Below, piece by piece: positions 54,274 to 63,906 of a DNA stretch of 64,000 bases; position 1 is the stretch's first letter, and the number at the start of each line of letters is the position of its first letter. A model generated the notes under the pieces. It saw only the letters and a program-made list of their open reading frames with translations. It was not told where the DNA came from and did not search any database. Where the stretch lies: positions 496,001 through 560,000 of the forward strand of contig NZ_JAEKJA010000003.1 in NCBI RefSeq assembly GCF_016411865.1, in the 5' to 3' direction. The DNA is from Acuticoccus mangrovi (GTDB lineage: Bacteria; Pseudomonadota; Alphaproteobacteria; Rhizobiales; Amorphaceae). The position numbers were made by a program, and so were the translations under genes.

Positions 54274-55266
54274 TCAGACGAGCAACAGCAGCGGCTTGCC
54301 GACGGACGTGCGCGCTTCGAGCGCCTCGTGGGCACGGTGGACGTCGTCGAGACGATAGCTCGTGCCCGGCGTGTGGCGAAGCGCGCCGCTCATGGCCGCT
54401 CCGAAGACGTCCGCCGCGCGGGAGCGGAACTCCGCACCGCTGCGCAGATGGTCGGCGAGGCGCGGCCGCGTCAGCCAGAGCGAGCCCGCCTCGCCGAGCT
54501 CGATGGGGTCGAGGTCCGCCACCGGGCCGGTGACCGAGCCGAAATTCACCATGCGGCCGAAACGGCGCAGGCAGCGCAGGCCCTCGCGCAGTGTCGCCGC
54601 GCCGAGCGGGTCGAAGACGACGTCGACACCGTCGCCGCCGGTGAGCGTCAGCACCTCACCCGCCCAGTCCTCGCCGTCGCGATAGGCCAGCGCGGTCCCG
54701 GCACCGCACGCGAGGGCGATGTCGCGCTTCTGCGGCGTGCTCGCGGTGGCGATCACCCGTGCCCCGAGGCCCACCGCCATCTGCACCAGCAGCTGGCCGA
54801 CGCCGCCCGCCGCGGCATGGACGAGGCAGACCTTGCCCGGGCCGAGCGCGCCGACGTCACGTGCGAGATAGTGGGCCGTCAGACCGTGAAACAGGACCGA
54901 CGCCGCACCCTCGGCATCGAGACCGTCCGGGATCGGGGCGAGGCGATCGACCGGCACGGCGGTATAGTCGGCGTAGCTGCCCCAGACGAGGCAGTAGGCG
55001 ACCCGGTCGCCGACCGCGACGTCCGCCACCCCCTCTCCGATCGCCACGACCTCGCCCGCCCCCTCCATGCCGAGCGTGACGGGCAGCCGGACGGGGTAGG
55101 TCCGCGAGCGGGCATATTTTCCGATCCGAGTATGCACGTCCATGAAGTTGACGCCGGAGACGGCGTTGCGCACCAGCACCTCGCCGGGCCGCGGCTCCGG
55201 GACCGGCCGCTCGCGCAACCGCATGACTTCGATGCCGCCATAGGTCTCGATGTGGATCGCCCGCAT
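54274..55266 (-). CDS. Quinone oxidoreductase (zinc-free medium-chain dehydrogenase)
   Basis: A 330-residue protein of the QOR/Qor1 branch of MDRs. It has the GroES-like start (IHIETYGGIEVMRLRE), the NADPH-binding loop VHAAAGGVGQLLVQMA and no zinc-ligand Cys cluster. The ATG at 55266 gives the family start; two longer starts would add a non-homologous leader. It probably reduces quinones or enones with NADPH. It is divergent from the LysR gene at 55570 across 303 bp. Confidence 0.9.
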   Translation of the reverse strand: MRAIHIETYGGIEVMRLRERPVPEPRPGEVLVRNAVSGVNFMDVHTRIGKYARSRTYPVRLPVTLGMEGAGEVVAIGEGVADVAVGDRVAYCLVWGSYADYTAVPVDRLAPIPDGLDAEGAASVLFHGLTAHYLARDVGALGPGKVCLVHAAAGGVGQLLVQMAVGLGARVIATASTPQKRDIALACGAGTALAYRDGEDWAGEVLTLTGGDGVDVVFDPLGAATLREGLRCLRRFGRMVNFGSVTGPVADLDPIELGEAGSLWLTRPRLADHLRSGAEFRSRAADVFGAAMSGALRHTPGTSYRLDDVHRAHEALEARTSVGKPLLLLV

Positions 55267-55569
55267 GGACCCGTCTCCCGCCGCCATGCGCCTTGGATAG
55301 GCATGCCCGACGGAACGGCAAAAGACCGTCTGCGATGCACGTGATAGCGCAAACGAATGGTGCGAGGGTCGCGATGCCGAAAGGCGGAACCGCGATCGAC
55401 CGTCAGCGGAGCGCGACACAGAGTGCGGACAATATGCTACAGAGGCGGTCCACCTCGATCAGCCAGAGTCCCACGTCCGGCCTCCCGTTGGACAGTTGTC
55501 GCCGCGAACTTGGGCGGACAAGCACGGTTTCGGATGAGCGAGGATCGCGCTGAGAAGAGTTGACGAAGC
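55267..55569. other. Divergent intergenic region, quinone oxidoreductase/LysR
   Basis: About 300 bp with no gene. It must hold the promoters of both flanking genes. I see no clear operator dyad or terminator. Confidence 0.4.
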
Positions 55570-56553
55570 ATGTCGAAAGAAGACGGTGCACGCGACGAAA
55601 CGTTGATGGATTCGTCCAACAGACGCACCGAGGTCTACAGCAAACTCCCCCGGATCGAGCTGCGCCAGCTGAGATATTTTCTCGCCGTCGCGGAGGAGAT
55701 GAACTTCACCCGGGCCGCCGAGAAGATGGGGATCGCGCAGCCGCCCCTCAGCCAGCAGATCCTGACGCTGGAGCAGCAGCTCAAGGTGCAGCTGTTCAAA
55801 CGCAGCCGCCGCAGCATCTCGCTGACGCCCGAAGGCGAGGCCTTCATCGTCTACGCGCGGCGCATCATCAACAACACGCAGATCGCGGCCGAGCTCGTCC
55901 AAGCGATCGAGCGCGGCGAGGAGGGCCCGCTGACGATCGGCGCCATCTTCTCCTCGATCTACACGCTCATCCCGCCGCTGTTCGAGATCTTCGCCAAGCG
56001 CCACCCGCAGGTGCGGCTTCATCTGCGGGAGATGACGATCGGCCAGCAGATCGAGGGGCTGCGGGAGGACCGCATCGACCTCGGGATCCTGCGCGGTCCC
56101 ATGGTCGACCCCGAGCTCGACGTGTTGACCATGATGGAGGAGCCGTTCGTCGTCGTCGTGTCGAAGACGCATCCACTCGCCGAGCGGACCGAGGTGAGCG
56201 TCGCCGACGTCGTGACCGAGCCGCTGATCCGCGTCATCCCCTCGGTGAACCGCAACTACAGCCGACAGATGTTCAGCGTGCTCTACGATCTCGGCATCCC
56301 GCTCAACATCGTGCACGAGGTCGCCGACACCCACACCCTCCTCGGCCTCGTCGCCGCGGGGCTGGGGATGTCGATGGTGCCGCGCTCGCTGAGCACAATC
56401 CACACCGGCCAGCTGCGCTACCTTCCCCTCAAGGAAACCACGCCGACAACGCTCCTTCAGCTCGCCTGGCACAAGAATTCGGAGTCGCGCACGCTGCCGA
56501 AATTCCTCCAGATCGCGCGCGAATTCATCACGGCCCCGCCGCCGATCCTCTAG
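55570..56553 (+). CDS. LysR-family transcriptional regulator
   Basis: A 327-residue LTTR with a 27-residue polar N-terminal extension before IELRQLRYFLAVAEEMNFT. The helix-turn-helix continues AAEKMGIAQPPLSQQILTLE, the form seen in CatR/BenM-like regulators of aromatic catabolism. The effector domain starts near 118 (GPLTIGAIFSSIYTLIPPLF). It is followed in the same direction by the flavin monooxygenase gene, its likely target. An internal start at residue 13 is possible. Confidence 0.9.
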   Translation: MSKEDGARDETLMDSSNRRTEVYSKLPRIELRQLRYFLAVAEEMNFTRAAEKMGIAQPPLSQQILTLEQQLKVQLFKRSRRSISLTPEGEAFIVYARRIINNTQIAAELVQAIERGEEGPLTIGAIFSSIYTLIPPLFEIFAKRHPQVRLHLREMTIGQQIEGLREDRIDLGILRGPMVDPELDVLTMMEEPFVVVVSKTHPLAERTEVSVADVVTEPLIRVIPSVNRNYSRQMFSVLYDLGIPLNIVHEVADTHTLLGLVAAGLGMSMVPRSLSTIHTGQLRYLPLKETTPTTLLQLAWHKNSESRTLPKFLQIAREFITAPPPIL

Positions 56554-56646
56554 CCGCGAACACGGCCCGGCCGGCGCCCCGTCCGCGGGGGGCCGACCGC
56601 AGGCGATGTGCCCCATTTTGTGGTCGGAGTGGGCCGTGTCGCCATA

Positions 56647-56659
56647 GATAACGCGTATC
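56647..56659. promoter_or_regulatory. Possible LysR box upstream of the monooxygenase gene
   Basis: GATAACGCGTATC, a 13-bp interrupted dyad (GATA/TATC), about 116 bp upstream of the monooxygenase ATG and after the LysR gene. It is compatible with a LysR-type site but short. Confidence 0.35.
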
Positions 56660-56774
56660 AGACCCATCCGTTTCGGTCTTAGACATCCCGATCGCCACGG
56701 TGCGATATCCCACGGCGAGCGCGGCACATGGCCGCGCAGCAAGCGGGAACAATAGTCTGGGATGCAGGCCGGAA

Positions 56775-58457
56775 ATGAGCCTTGAGAAGACCCCTATCCT
56801 CATCGTCGGAGCCGGACCCGTGGGACTGTCGCTCGCCGGCGATCTTGCCTGGCGCGACGTTCCTTCGCTGCTGATCGAGCGTACGGATGGGGCGATCCAG
56901 CAGCCGAAGATGGACATGGTCGGCGTGCGGACCATGGAATTCTGCCGGCGCTGGGGCATCGCGCGGGACGTCGAGTACTCGCCCTATCCGCGCGACTATC
57001 CGCAGGACAATGTGTGGATCGAATCGTTTGCCGGCGTGGAATTCGGCCGCGAGCCGATGGTGTCCAAGGAAGAGGAACCCTACCCGCCACAGAGCCCGCA
57101 GAAGCGCGAGCGCTGCCCGCAGGACATGTTCGACCCGATCCTGCGGCGCTTCGTCGGCCGCTTCCCCCACGCCGAGATCCGCTATGGGACCGAGCTCCTC
57201 GACTTCGAGGAGCTCGAGGACGGCGTCATCGCCGACATCGGCCTGCCGGACGGCACGTTCAAGAAGATCGCCGCCGACTATCTGGTGGGGACCGATGGGG
57301 CCGCGAGCACGGTCCGCCACAAGCTCGGCATCGAGATGCACGGGCGGCCGGTGCTGACCTACACCACCAATGTCATCTTCCGCTGCCGCGACCTCCCCTC
57401 CCTGCACGACAAGGGGAAGGCCTACCGCTTCATCTTCATCGGGCCGGAGGGCACCTGGCTGACCATCGTCGCGATCGACGGGGCCGACCGCTGGCGCATG
57501 TCGATCGTCGGCAACGAGGAGAAGCGGACCATTCCGGAGGAGGAGATCCGCCAGATCATCCTGCGGGCGATGGGTAAGCCGTTCGAGTTCGAGATCGAAT
57601 CGATCATGCCCTGGGTGCGGCGCGAGCTCGTCGCCGAGAGCTACGGTTCGGGCCGCGTCTTCCTCGCGGGCGATTCGTGCCATCTCACCTCCCCCACCGG
57701 CGGGTTCGGGATGAACACCGGGATCGCCGACGCCGTCGATCTCGCCTGGAAGCTCGAAGCGGTGGTCAAGGGATGGGGCGGCAAGCACCTGCTGCCGTCC
57801 TACACCATCGAGCGCAAGCCCGTCGCCGTCCGCGCCGTGACCGAGGCCGGGCGCAACCTCAAGCGCATGCTGTCGACGCGCTCCAAGGCCCCGCCCCCGA
57901 TCGCCTTCGTGCCCGGCCCGGAAGGCGAAAAGGAGCGCAAGGCCTACGGCGACTGGTACACCGAAACGATGAAGGCGGAGTGGTACTCCATCGGCATCCA
58001 TCTCGGCTTCAACTACTACCACTCGCCGGTGATCTGCCCCGACGGCAGCCCTGAGCCGCCCGACCTCGTGTCGGACTATCGCCAGACCGGCCGGCCCGGT
58101 CACCGGGCGCCCCACGTGTGGCTGAAGGACGGCCGCTCCTCGGTCGACCTCTTCGGCCGCGGCTTCGTGCTCCTGCGCCTGTCCGAGGACGCGCCCGCCG
58201 TCGACGGGTTCGTGCGCCATGCCCGCCGGTTCGATATTCCGCTGACCGTCGTCGATCTGTTCGACGAACCGGAGATGCGCGCGCTATACGGTGCGGACCT
58301 CTCCATCGTGCGTCCCGACGGCCACGTCGGCTGGTGCGGCGATCGACTGCCCACCTCGCCCGGCGACGTGCTCGACATCCTGCGCGGCGTCAAGGTCTCG
58401 CAGGAGGCGCAGACGCCCCCCGATCTCGCGCCCTCGGTGGAGACGACCACGGGCTGA
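56775..58457 (+). CDS. FAD-dependent aromatic monooxygenase (PheA/MhpA-like)
   Basis: A 560-residue class A flavin hydroxylase. The FAD-binding GxGxxG is ILIVGAGPVGLSLAGDL, the DG-type motif is VGTDGAASTVRHKLG, and the second FAD motif is GRVFLAGDSCHLTSP with GFGMNTGIADA. A C-terminal thioredoxin-like domain (about 440-550) is typical of phenol hydroxylase-like members. It should add oxygen to a phenolic or related ring using NAD(P)H. It is followed 77 bp later by a TRAP transporter operon, which may import the substrate. Confidence 0.9.
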   Translation: MSLEKTPILIVGAGPVGLSLAGDLAWRDVPSLLIERTDGAIQQPKMDMVGVRTMEFCRRWGIARDVEYSPYPRDYPQDNVWIESFAGVEFGREPMVSKEEEPYPPQSPQKRERCPQDMFDPILRRFVGRFPHAEIRYGTELLDFEELEDGVIADIGLPDGTFKKIAADYLVGTDGAASTVRHKLGIEMHGRPVLTYTTNVIFRCRDLPSLHDKGKAYRFIFIGPEGTWLTIVAIDGADRWRMSIVGNEEKRTIPEEEIRQIILRAMGKPFEFEIESIMPWVRRELVAESYGSGRVFLAGDSCHLTSPTGGFGMNTGIADAVDLAWKLEAVVKGWGGKHLLPSYTIERKPVAVRAVTEAGRNLKRMLSTRSKAPPPIAFVPGPEGEKERKAYGDWYTETMKAEWYSIGIHLGFNYYHSPVICPDGSPEPPDLVSDYRQTGRPGHRAPHVWLKDGRSSVDLFGRGFVLLRLSEDAPAVDGFVRHARRFDIPLTVVDLFDEPEMRALYGADLSIVRPDGHVGWCGDRLPTSPGDVLDILRGVKVSQEAQTPPDLAPSVETTTG

Positions 58458-58534
58458 GACCACACGCCGCCGTGGCGGCGCAACGATACCGACGTCCGGC
58501 AAAAAGAGACGCGGAAACGACGGAGGAGACGACG

Positions 58535-59104
58535 ATGCTGCGGGCCATGAGGCGACTGAGCGAATGGGCGGCCGGCTTTCTGCTGGCGCTGTCCTGCGTG
58601 ACGATGCTGCTCCTCGCCGCACACGTGACGGCGGACGTCTTCGCCCGCTACGTCCTCAACAGCCCGCTCGCCGCCACCCTCGAGATCGGCACCTACTACT
58701 ACATGGTGGCGGTCAGCTTCCTGCCGCTCGCCTACGCCCAGCTGCATCGCGACCACGTCGCGGTCGACTTCGTGGTGGAGGCGCTGCCGCCCCGCCTCGC
58801 CGCCTTCGCGATCCTCCTGTCCGACGTCCTCATCACCGTGTTCCTGGTGGTGTTCGCCCGCGCCTCCTACCTCTCCGCGGTGGAGCGCACGCAGCGCAAC
58901 GACTACGCGCTGACCCAGCATTTCGACCTTCTTCTGTGGCCGTCGCGCTGGCTCCTCGTCGTCGGTCTCGTCGCGTTCATCCTGGTGATGCTCACCCAGA
59001 TCGTCGAAGGGGCGGTGGCGTTGGTGACGCCCGGCGACGCCTTGCGGCGGACGGGGGCGCACGCCGACGTCGCGACCGACGGCCCGACCGGAGCGGCCCT
59101 GTGA
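58535..59104 (+). CDS. TRAP transporter small permease (DctQ family)
   Basis: A 189-residue protein with four helices (GFLLALSCVTMLLLAAHVTA, ATLEIGTYYYMVAVSFLPLA and two later). HVTADVFARYVLN is the DctQ signature region. GGAGGAG precedes the ATG. Its TGA overlaps the GTG of the large subunit. It forms the membrane complex with the following DctM. Confidence 0.9.
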   Translation: MLRAMRRLSEWAAGFLLALSCVTMLLLAAHVTADVFARYVLNSPLAATLEIGTYYYMVAVSFLPLAYAQLHRDHVAVDFVVEALPPRLAAFAILLSDVLITVFLVVFARASYLSAVERTQRNDYALTQHFDLLLWPSRWLLVVGLVAFILVMLTQIVEGAVALVTPGDALRRTGAHADVATDGPTGAAL

Positions 59105-60411
59105 GCCCACTCGCGACGGGCTTCGTCGGGCTCGGGATCCTCTTCGTCCTGCTCGCGATTCGCATGCCGGTGGGCATCGTGCTGTCCACCGTGTCCTTCT
59201 TCGGAATCTGGTCGATCCGCGGCTTCGGCGCGGCGTTCGGCACGCTGAAGTCGATCCCCTACGACTTCGCCGCGCACTGGACGCTCTCGGCGATCCCGAT
59301 GTTTCTCCTGATGGGCGCGATCGTGGCGCACTCGGGCATGACCGCGGGTCTCTTCCAGGCGATGCGGGTGTGGCTCGGGTGGCTGCCGGGCGGTCTCGCG
59401 GTCGCCACCAACTTCGCCGGCGCGGGCTTTGCCGCCGCGAGCGGCTCCAGCCTCGCCACCACGGCGACGCTCGGGCGCATCGCGGTGCCGGAGATGCTGC
59501 GCTTCGGCTACAACCCCGGCCTCGCGACCGGTGTCGCCACCGCCGTCGGCACCCTCGGTGCCGTCATCCCGCCGTCGATCGTCATCGTGCTCTACGCGAT
59601 CTTCGCCCAGGTCCCGGTCGGTCAGGTGCTGATCGCCGGCGTGATCCCGGGCCTTCTCACCGCCTTCGTCTACGCCGGGCTCATCATCACGCGCTGCACG
59701 CTCAACCCGGACCTCGCACCGCGGGTCGCGGACGAGCACCGCTCGCTGCTCGACAAGGTCAAGCTCCTCGGGCCGATCTGGCCGCTGCCGATCCTCGTCG
59801 TCGGTGTCATCGGCGGCATCTACAGCGGCATCACCACGGCGACCGAGGCGGGCGCCGCGGGCGTCGTCATCGCGCTCGTGCTGTCGCTCCTGCAGCGCCG
59901 GCTGACGCTGCGCGGGCTCGTCGACAGCCTCGTCGATTCCACGAAGAGCACGGCGACCCTTCTCCTCGTCGCCATCGGTGCCGCCCTGCTGACCCGGTTC
60001 CTGGCATTCACCGGCATTCCCACCTTCCTGTCCGGCGCCGTCGAGGCCGGCGGCACGAGCCCGATCGCGATCATCCTCATCGTCTCGGTGGCCTATCTCG
60101 TGCTCGGCTGCTTCCTCGACCCGCTCGGCGTGCTGCTGCTGACCCTGCCGATCCTGCTGCCGATCTTCCACGCCACCGACATGAACCTCATCTGGGTCGG
60201 CATCATCCTCGTCAAATATATCGAGATCGGGATGCTCACGCCGCCCGTCGGCCTCAACGTCTTCGTGATGAAATCCATCATGGGCGGCCGCGTCTCGCTC
60301 ATCGACATCTTCAAGGGCGTGTCCTGGTTCCTGCTCGCCGAGGTCATCGTCATGGCGCTGCTGATCGCCTTCCCGAGCATCACCCTCTTCCTGCCCAACT
60401 TCATGAACTGA
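59101..60411 (+). CDS. TRAP transporter large permease (DctM family)
   Basis: A 436-residue protein with about twelve helices. Family motifs include TLSAIPMFLLMGAI, GFAAASGSSLATTATLGRIA, VIPPSIVIVLYAIF and GMLTPPVGLNVFV. The GTG at 59101 gives a GTGA overlap with the small subunit. It is the Na+-coupled transport channel of a carboxylate uptake system. No binding-protein gene accompanies this copy. Confidence 0.93.
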   Translation: MSPLATGFVGLGILFVLLAIRMPVGIVLSTVSFFGIWSIRGFGAAFGTLKSIPYDFAAHWTLSAIPMFLLMGAIVAHSGMTAGLFQAMRVWLGWLPGGLAVATNFAGAGFAAASGSSLATTATLGRIAVPEMLRFGYNPGLATGVATAVGTLGAVIPPSIVIVLYAIFAQVPVGQVLIAGVIPGLLTAFVYAGLIITRCTLNPDLAPRVADEHRSLLDKVKLLGPIWPLPILVVGVIGGIYSGITTATEAGAAGVVIALVLSLLQRRLTLRGLVDSLVDSTKSTATLLLVAIGAALLTRFLAFTGIPTFLSGAVEAGGTSPIAIILIVSVAYLVLGCFLDPLGVLLLTLPILLPIFHATDMNLIWVGIILVKYIEIGMLTPPVGLNVFVMKSIMGGRVSLIDIFKGVSWFLLAEVIVMALLIAFPSITLFLPNFMN

Positions 60412-60426
60412 GACGCCGGCGCCGCC

Positions 60427-61848
60427 ATGCCTTCGATCGACTTTTCCGACTGCCCCGCCGAGATCGACGTCCTCGTCGTCGGCGCGGGGATGGCGGGCCA
60501 CGCCGCCGCGATCGCCGCCCGCGAGGCGGGGGCCGACGTCCTCCTCCTCGAAAAGGAGGCCGACTACGGCGGCAGCTCGCTGCTGAGCGGTGCCACCTTC
60601 GCCTTCGCCGGCACGCCGCAGCAGGCCGAACAAGGGATCGAGGACGACGGCGAGCAGCTGCGCGCCGACCTTCTCGACGTCGGCGGCCACCACAACGACC
60701 CCGCCATCGTCGACCTCTACATCGAGCACCAGCTCGCAACCTACGCTTGGCTGCGCTCGATCGGCGTCGCCTTCCAGGAGGTGCAGCTCTCCTCCAACAT
60801 GTCGCGGCCGCGCAGCCATCCGGCGGTGCCGCGCCAGATCTTCGCGTGCCTGCGCGAGCGGCTCGCCGCCGTCGGCGCCGGCTATCTCTGCGCGACGCGC
60901 GCGGGTGCGCTGGAGCGGGACGGGGCCGGCCGCGTCGCCGCGGTCGTCCTCGCGCAAGGCGACGCGGAGCGGCGCATCGCGGTGCGCGGCGGCACGGTGC
61001 TCGCGTCCGGCGGGTTCGCACGCAACGACCATCTGGTGCAGACGTTCGTGCCGGATCAGGCGGCGGCCATGCGCCTCGGCGGCTCCGGCTCGCACGGCGA
61101 CGGCCTGGTGATGGGCTGGGCGCTCGGTGCCGACCTTGCCGACGTCGGCTACATCAAGGCCACGTTCGGCATCGCGAAGCCCGACTATCCCGGCGCCAAC
61201 CGCACCTATGACGGGCCGCGCCCGCTGATCCACGCGATGTATCGCGGCGGCATCGCGGTGAACAGGACCGGCCGTCGCTTCATCTCCGAGGCCTCCTCCT
61301 ACAAGGTGCTCGGCGACGCCTGCCTCACCCAGCCCGATGCGGTCGCCTTCCAGATCTTCGACGCCCGGGTGATGGGCGAATCGCGCGAGGCGCCGCGCAC
61401 GCACGACTATGCCGGCGCCCGCGCGCAAGGTCTCCTCATCGAAGCGAACAGCATCGGCGCCCTCGCGAGCGCCGCCGGCCTCGACGTCGACGCCGTGACC
61501 GACACCGTCGCCCGCTACAACGCGGCATGCGAGGGACGGGAGGCGGACGCGTTCGGTCGCACCACGCTCGGCATGGGCTACGGCACGCCGCCGCCCCTCA
61601 CCGAGCCGCCCTTCTACTGCTACCCCTGCACCTCCGGCCTCTTCACCACCTATGGCGGGCTGCGCACCGACACGCGGCTCGTGGTGACGGACGTGTGGGG
61701 CAAGCCGATCGACGGCCTCTTCGCCGCCGGCGAGGTGATGGGCGGCTTCCACGGCAAGGGCTACATGAGCGGATCGGCGATGGGCAAAGCCGCCGTGTTC
61801 GGCCGCCTCGCCGGCCGCCACGCCGCCGAAGCGGCCGCCGCCGTATGA
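60427..61848 (+). CDS. FAD-dependent oxidoreductase of the fumarate reductase/succinate dehydrogenase flavoprotein type
   Basis: A 473-residue flavoprotein. The FAD Rossmann motif is VLVVGAGMAGHAAAIAA, LLEKEADYGGSSLLSGAT is the family second block, and the C-terminal FAD contacts are GLFAAGEVMGGFHGKGYMSG. The architecture matches soluble fumarate reductase, tricarballylate dehydrogenase and 3-ketosteroid dehydrogenase-like enzymes. It starts 15 bp after the TRAP large permease, so it is in the same operon and probably acts on the imported acid. Confidence 0.88.
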   Translation: MPSIDFSDCPAEIDVLVVGAGMAGHAAAIAAREAGADVLLLEKEADYGGSSLLSGATFAFAGTPQQAEQGIEDDGEQLRADLLDVGGHHNDPAIVDLYIEHQLATYAWLRSIGVAFQEVQLSSNMSRPRSHPAVPRQIFACLRERLAAVGAGYLCATRAGALERDGAGRVAAVVLAQGDAERRIAVRGGTVLASGGFARNDHLVQTFVPDQAAAMRLGGSGSHGDGLVMGWALGADLADVGYIKATFGIAKPDYPGANRTYDGPRPLIHAMYRGGIAVNRTGRRFISEASSYKVLGDACLTQPDAVAFQIFDARVMGESREAPRTHDYAGARAQGLLIEANSIGALASAAGLDVDAVTDTVARYNAACEGREADAFGRTTLGMGYGTPPPLTEPPFYCYPCTSGLFTTYGGLRTDTRLVVTDVWGKPIDGLFAAGEVMGGFHGKGYMSGSAMGKAAVFGRLAGRHAAEAAAAV

Positions 61849-62063
61849 GGCCGCGGCGCACGCGCCGCCTCTCGTCGTCCGGCGACGTCCGTGCGCGCCG
61901 CCACCCTTTCCAGAAGAGGGCACAGCCGTCTGCGGTATGTCAGATACGCTATGATAGTCGTCGTCAGACGTGATTTGTATGTGACCAGGTTCACCCAACA
62001 ACCGATTGTCCTGCCGAACGCGTGTCCTGACGTAGCCAGGCGTCGGGTGACCGGGAGGACTCC

Positions 62064-62567
62064 ATGAAAATCGCGATGATGGCGGCCATCCGTCGTCTCG
62101 AATACGTGATGAATGCGGTTGCCGTCGCGTCGATCGCTTTGATGATGTTGCACATCGTCGCCGAAGCTGGGACGCGACTGGTGCTGCGGCGTTCCCTCGA
62201 AGGCACCACCGAGATCGTGGCGCACTACTACATGATCGGCGTCGTGTTCCTGCCGCTCCTCAGCGTGCGGCTGCGCGGACGGCTGATCGCCGCGAACCTC
62301 ATCGACGCCTGGCTCTCCCCCGCCGCCGACCGCGCCCTGTCGCGCCTCAGCGACCTGCTGCTCGCCGCCTGGTTCATCTTCCTGAGCGTCGCCTCGACGA
62401 TCACCGCCCTCCGAGCCACCGACACCTCCGAATATATCGAGACGACCACGGGCCTCCTGACCATCTGGCCGAGCCGCTGGGCGCTGCCGGTCGCCCTCTC
62501 GGCGACGGCGCTCGCCTGCCTCTGCGCCATCTTCGCCGCCCCCGCCGACCGGAGCGCAGACGCGTGA
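62064..62567 (+). CDS. TRAP transporter small permease (DctQ family), second copy
   Basis: A 167-residue four-helix protein (VASIALMMLHIVAEAGTRLV, HYYMIGVVFLPLLSVRLRG). It is similar in layout to the first DctQ in this window but diverged. A 215-bp spacer separates it from the flavoprotein gene, so it probably has its own promoter. Its TGA overlaps the GTG of the next gene. Confidence 0.88.
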   Translation: MKIAMMAAIRRLEYVMNAVAVASIALMMLHIVAEAGTRLVLRRSLEGTTEIVAHYYMIGVVFLPLLSVRLRGRLIAANLIDAWLSPAADRALSRLSDLLLAAWFIFLSVASTITALRATDTSEYIETTTGLLTIWPSRWALPVALSATALACLCAIFAAPADRSADA

Positions 62568-63874
62568 GCTCACTCACGATCGGCCTCGTCGGAATTGCCG
62601 CCCTCGTCGTTCTCTTCGCCCTGCGCCTGCCGATCGGCCTCGTCCTCGGCGGCGTGTCGTTCTTCGGCATCTGGACGCTGACGAGCTTTCGCACCGCGTT
62701 CGGTGCGGTGAAGAGCATCCCCTACGAATTCTCCGCCAGCTGGTCGCTCACGGCGATCCCGATGTTCCTCCTCATGGGGGCGATCATCCATCGCTCCGGC
62801 ATCACCGAGCAGCTCTTCCGGGCCGCACGCCTCTGGCTCAACCGGCTGCCGGGCGGGCTCGCGGTCGCCACCAACTTCGCCTCGGCGGGATTTGCCGCCG
62901 CCTCCGGGTCGAGCCTTGCCACCGCAACGGCGATGGCGCGCATCGCGGTGCCCGAAATGCTGCGCTACCGCTACGATCCGGGGCTCGCGGCGGGTGTCGT
63001 GGCGTCGGCGGGCACCCTGGGCGCGCTGATCCCGCCGAGCGTGATGTTCGTGCTCTACGGCGTCTTCGCCGAGGAATCGATCACCGACCTGATGCTCGCC
63101 GGCACCGTGCCGGGCATCCTGACGGCGCTCGTCTACGCGGCGATGATCATCCTGCGCTGCAAGCGCAATCCCAGCCTCGCGCCGCGCTCCGACGAGGTGG
63201 TGCCGCTCGGCGAGAGGCTGCGCGCGCTCGCCGGCATCTGGCCGCTGCCGTTCCTCATCATCGGCGTCATCGGCGGCATCTATTCGGGCGTGGTGTCGGC
63301 CACGGAGGCGGGCGCCTACGGCGCGTTCCTGGCGCTCATCGCCGCGGTCCTGACCGGCCGGTTCCGCTGGCGCATGATCGGCGAGGCGTTCCTCGAAGCC
63401 GCGCTCAACACGGCGAACATCTTCTTCATCGCGATCGGCGCGGCGCTGCTCACCCGGTTCGTCGTGCTCGCCGGCATCCCGTTCGCCATCTCGGATCTGA
63501 TCGATGCCCTGCCCGGCGGTGTCGTTCCGCTCTTCGTGCTGATGGCGGTGGTCTACCTCGCGGCCGGCATGTTCCTCGACCCGATCGGCATCATGCTGAT
63601 CACCATTCCGCTCTTCGTGCCGACCTTCCACCAGATGGGGCTCGACGGCGTGCTGATGGGCGTGGTGGTCGTCAAGTTCCTCGAGGTCGGCCTGCTCACT
63701 CCGCCGGTCGGGCTCAACGTCTTCGCGGTCAAGGCCTCGATCGACGACGCCATCCCCATCACCACCATCTTCCGCGGCGTCGCGTGGTTCCTGGTGTGCG
63801 AGGCGATCATCATCACCCTGCTGCTCGCCTTCCCCGCGATCTCGCTGACGCTGCCCGCGCTGAGCGGCCACTAG
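62564..63874 (+). CDS. TRAP transporter large permease (DctM family), second copy
   Basis: A 436-residue paralogue of the DctM at 59.1 kb, the same length and with matching segments throughout (SLTAIPMFLLMGAI, GFAAASGSSLATATAMARIA, LLTPPVGLNVFAV). The GTG start overlaps the small-subunit stop (GTGA). It precedes a binding-protein gene, so this copy has a complete three-gene set. Confidence 0.93.
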   Translation: MSSLTIGLVGIAALVVLFALRLPIGLVLGGVSFFGIWTLTSFRTAFGAVKSIPYEFSASWSLTAIPMFLLMGAIIHRSGITEQLFRAARLWLNRLPGGLAVATNFASAGFAAASGSSLATATAMARIAVPEMLRYRYDPGLAAGVVASAGTLGALIPPSVMFVLYGVFAEESITDLMLAGTVPGILTALVYAAMIILRCKRNPSLAPRSDEVVPLGERLRALAGIWPLPFLIIGVIGGIYSGVVSATEAGAYGAFLALIAAVLTGRFRWRMIGEAFLEAALNTANIFFIAIGAALLTRFVVLAGIPFAISDLIDALPGGVVPLFVLMAVVYLAAGMFLDPIGIMLITIPLFVPTFHQMGLDGVLMGVVVVKFLEVGLLTPPVGLNVFAVKASIDDAIPITTIFRGVAWFLVCEAIIITLLLAFPAISLTLPALSGH

Positions 63875-63906
63875 ACGCCGCCATAAATGAAAACCAGGAG
63901 GACAGG

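Noticed and set aside
58903-62001. A 1,032-codon minus-strand frame across the TRAP and flavoprotein genes
   Set aside because: Antisense shadow with the same Arg/Glu/Asp-rich composition; the plus-strand genes carry clear family motifs.
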